Below, piece after piece: positions 49,351 through 51,414 of a stretch of DNA of 51,414 nt. How positions within the stretch are numbered: the first letter of the stretch is position 1; each line of letters opens with the position of its first letter. The notes beneath the pieces are model-generated. The model made no database searches. It had not been told where the DNA came from and worked only from the letters and a program-made list of their open reading frames with translations. The stretch spans positions 1-51,414 of the forward strand of contig JBHHWI010000008.1 in assembly GCA_046756445.1 (NCBI GenBank), in the 5' to 3' direction. The stretch comes from JACZWL01 sp046756445 (GTDB lineage: Bacteria; Pseudomonadota; Gammaproteobacteria; Steroidobacterales; Woeseiaceae). The translations under genes and the position numbers were made by a program.

Positions 49351-51414
49351 TTACAGGCGAATCGGCAAATCGCGTACGCGCGTACCACTTGCCGCATACA
49401 CGGCATTGCCGATCGCAGGCGCCACGGGAATAAGAGGCGGCTCGCCGAGGCCGGTGGGGAACTCAGTACTCTCGATGAATTTGATGTCGAGTTCCGGCAC
49501 GTCGGCCATGCGCAGCGGCGTATACGCGTCCAGGTTGCGGTCTCTGACCTGGCCGTCGCTGATAGGCGATCCCTCATGCAATGCCAGGCTCAAGCCCCAT
49601 AATGTCGCGCCCTCCGCCTGCGCCATCGCGCCGTCCGGGTGCACGACCGTGCCACAGTCGATCGACTGCCAGATCTTCTTCACCTTGACCGACCGTTTGT
49701 CGAGGGCCACATGCGCAACGCAGGCGATCCAGGTCGGCATCGATCTTTCCTGACCGCAGCAGACGGCGACGCCCAACCCCTCGCCATCCGGCAGGGCCTT
49801 GCCCCAGCCGGAGCGGCCCCTGACGTCCTCGAGAACTGCCGCGAGTCGAAGCGCCCCGTTGACCGCCTCCGGCGCCTTGCCGGCGTTCTTTCCGGCGCCG
49901 TCGAGCCGTGCCAGCCGGAAATCGATGGGATCGACGCCGGCCAGGCCGGCCAGCTCATCCATGAAACTCTCGACGCCCCAGCCGATCCAGCCGGGCCCGA
50001 CCGAGCGCAGCCACCCCGGCAGAAACGTCTTTTGCGCCAGCTCGTTGTTGATTGCCCGAACGCGGTGATTCTTCAGCGTGTACCAGTGGTCGGCACCGTT
50101 GATCGAGAAGGGATCGAACTTGCCGTTGCCGTCGACGCCGTCGCCCAGAAAACCGGGCGCCATAGCCAGCGTCGGCCAGCCCGCGGCGGCGGCGTGTTCG
50201 ATACCGGTGAGTACGCCATCGGCGTCGAACGACGCGTCGAACTGTTGCACCGATGCCGAGCGAGCGCAATCCAGCCGGCTGTCGTCGGCGCGCTGGAACA
50301 GCAGCTTGACGGGCCGGCCCAGTTCACGCGCGGCCAGCGCCGCCGGAATCATCTGATCGCCGAACAGGCGACGTCCGAAACCACCGCCGAGGTAATACTG
50401 GTGAATAACGATGTCGGCCTCGTCCATCTCGAGCGCGGCTGCGAGCACCGGCAGAATCAGCGACTGCCACTGGTTGCCGGAATGGATATGACAGACGCCG
50501 TCGACAAATTCCACGACCGCGTTGGCCGGCTCCAAGGTGAAATGCAGCGCGGTGCCGGTGCGGTAGATCGCGCTGTGTGTTCTTGCAGCTTGCGCGCGCG
50601 CTGCCGAGACATCACCGTCGTCGACAAACAGCGCGCCCGCGCCCTTGTCGGCCGCGAGGCGCTCGCCCTCGCTGATGATATCGGCCTCGCTGACGCCGGT
50701 GGTCGGTCCCGGCGCCCAGTCGACCGAGACCGCCTCCGCCGCCCGCATTGCGCTGACATAATTATCCGCGATGACCACCGCCCAGCCCTGCAAGGTGTCG
50801 CTGGGATCGGCCAGCTTCAGCGTCCGGAGGTAGCCGGGGACCGCCTTGGCGGCGCTGTCGTCGATGGTTTTTATCGCACTGCCGTAGCGCGTCGGTGGCA
50901 TCAACGGATGCGCATAGACCATGCCCGGCAATTCGACGTCGATACCGTATATCGCATCGCCGGACGATTTGGCCGGAATGTCCAGCGCCGCGGTATCGCG
51001 GCCGATGTAGCGCCGCTCGGCGGCCGATTTGACCGGCATCGCGCCGAGTTCCTCCTCGCTGAACACGCGACTGATATCGCCCCGCTGAACGATGTCCGCG
51101 AACGATACCGCCTCGCCGTTCGCCGAGACGCGACTCATCTCCACGCTGCAATCCGCAGGATCCACGCCGAGTAAGACAGCGCCGGCATCGCGCAGCACCG
51201 TTCGTCCTGCCGCGCCGGCCTGCGACAGCATAGCGAAAGTCGTGAATACGGACCACGATCCGCCCGTGACCATATAGCCCCATTTCGGATCGGTATCCAC
51301 GTGTTCGATGCGTATGTCCTCCCATCGCGCACCGATCTCGTCGGCGACGACCCGCGCAAGCGCGGTGCCGACATGCTGCCCCATTTCGGCCTTGGCGATG
51401 TTGACGAGAATGCC
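49351..51414 (-). CDS. Molybdopterin-binding aldehyde/isoquinoline oxidoreductase large subunit (IorB-like), partial
   Basis: Large subunit of a xanthine dehydrogenase-family molybdenum hydroxylase, cut at its N terminus by the window end; 687 residues are visible. The first visible residues GILVNIAKAEMGQHVGTALA correspond to the start of the first Mo-cofactor domain, so perhaps 50-70 residues, probably including a Tat signal, lie outside. Further motifs are VTGGSWSV, the cofactor loop YYLGGGFGRRLFGDQ and the catalytic Glu region GLGEPPLIPVAPAIGNAVY. It resembles isoquinoline 1-oxidoreductase beta subunits, which pair with a small two-[2Fe-2S] subunit expected just beyond the edge. The substrate is a heteroaromatic or aldehyde of unknown identity. 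Confidence 0.88.
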   Translation of the reverse strand, partial: GILVNIAKAEMGQHVGTALARVVADEIGARWEDIRIEHVDTDPKWGYMVTGGSWSVFTTFAMLSQAGAAGRTVLRDAGAVLLGVDPADCSVEMSRVSANGEAVSFADIVQRGDISRVFSEEELGAMPVKSAAERRYIGRDTAALDIPAKSSGDAIYGIDVELPGMVYAHPLMPPTRYGSAIKTIDDSAAKAVPGYLRTLKLADPSDTLQGWAVVIADNYVSAMRAAEAVSVDWAPGPTTGVSEADIISEGERLAADKGAGALFVDDGDVSAARAQAARTHSAIYRTGTALHFTLEPANAVVEFVDGVCHIHSGNQWQSLILPVLAAALEMDEADIVIHQYYLGGGFGRRLFGDQMIPAALAARELGRPVKLLFQRADDSRLDCARSASVQQFDASFDADGVLTGIEHAAAAGWPTLAMAPGFLGDGVDGNGKFDPFSINGADHWYTLKNHRVRAINNELAQKTFLPGWLRSVGPGWIGWGVESFMDELAGLAGVDPIDFRLARLDGAGKNAGKAPEAVNGALRLAAVLEDVRGRSGWGKALPDGEGLGVAVCCGQERSMPTWIACVAHVALDKRSVKVKKIWQSIDCGTVVHPDGAMAQAEGATLWGLSLALHEGSPISDGQVRDRNLDAYTPLRMADVPELDIKFIESTEFPTGLGEPPLIPVAPAIGNAVYAASGTRVRDLPIRL

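Overview
The window is about 51.4 kb of dense, GC-rich bacterial DNA (my impression is near 60% G+C) with no rRNA, tRNA or CRISPR array that I can recognise. Gene content points to an aerobic, probably marine or soil, gammaproteobacterium. Supporting features are a Gld-type ABC exporter operon, paired DUF1800/DUF1501 secreted proteins, a PQQ dehydrogenase, a wax ester/triacylglycerol synthase next to PlsB, and many acyl-CoA enzymes. A placement near Woeseiaceae or Steroidobacterales is inference only. No gene-free stretch exceeds 300 bp.

Layout. At 24-175 lies a small element with perfect 29-bp inverted ends. It is followed by a YfcC-type carrier (minus strand) and a divergent four-gene Gld-type ABC operon (1730-6295). 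Next come a secreted or periplasmic 11-residue-repeat protein, an organophosphate-type MFS carrier, an SH3 protein, a flavoprotein plus cyclopropane fatty acid synthase pair, a metallo-beta-lactamase-fold lipoprotein and a small PlsC-like acyltransferase (6339-13059). A secretion-linked trio follows: DUF1800 lipoprotein, Tat-exported DUF1501 protein and periplasmic PQQ dehydrogenase (13225-18240). The last of these has no ATG, GTG or TTG start. A minus-strand signalling operon (18265-22591) encodes a CHASE4 histidine kinase, a stand-alone receiver and a receiver-GGDEF-EAL protein.

The centre (22684-36304) is the most interesting part. Three divergent intergenic regions each carry one copy of a nearly identical 20-bp site (25826-25845, 30633-30652, 33270-33289). 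Together they flank a DadA-like oxidase, SCP2-type thiolase, DsbA/GST-kappa isomerase, acyl-CoA synthetase, second thiolase, DUF1295 membrane protein, nitronate monooxygenase, carotenoid oxygenase, sulfoacetaldehyde acetyltransferase (Xsc) and citrate synthase. One of the controlled operons encodes a protein with two complete HxlR domains in tandem, each followed by an identical HxxC-x9-CxxC metal-ligand pattern; this is the likely regulator. I read this as one catabolic regulon for an undetermined substrate whose end products include a C2 sulfonate.

The region 36301-45456 is one long minus-strand operon for storage lipid: HAD-PlsC fusion, PlsB, WS/DGAT, monoacylglycerol lipase, a second hydrolase, GpsA and Pta. 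It runs from glycerol 3-phosphate supply to triacylglycerol and back. Pta converges on, and shares a CTAG stop with, the xsc-citrate synthase operon, so consecutive enzymes (Xsc makes acetyl phosphate, Pta converts it to acetyl-CoA) sit tail to tail. The right end holds a class II aldolase/acyl-CoA ligase operon, a ribbon-helix-helix/PIN toxin-antitoxin pair, and an IorB-type molybdenum hydroxylase subunit cut by the window edge.
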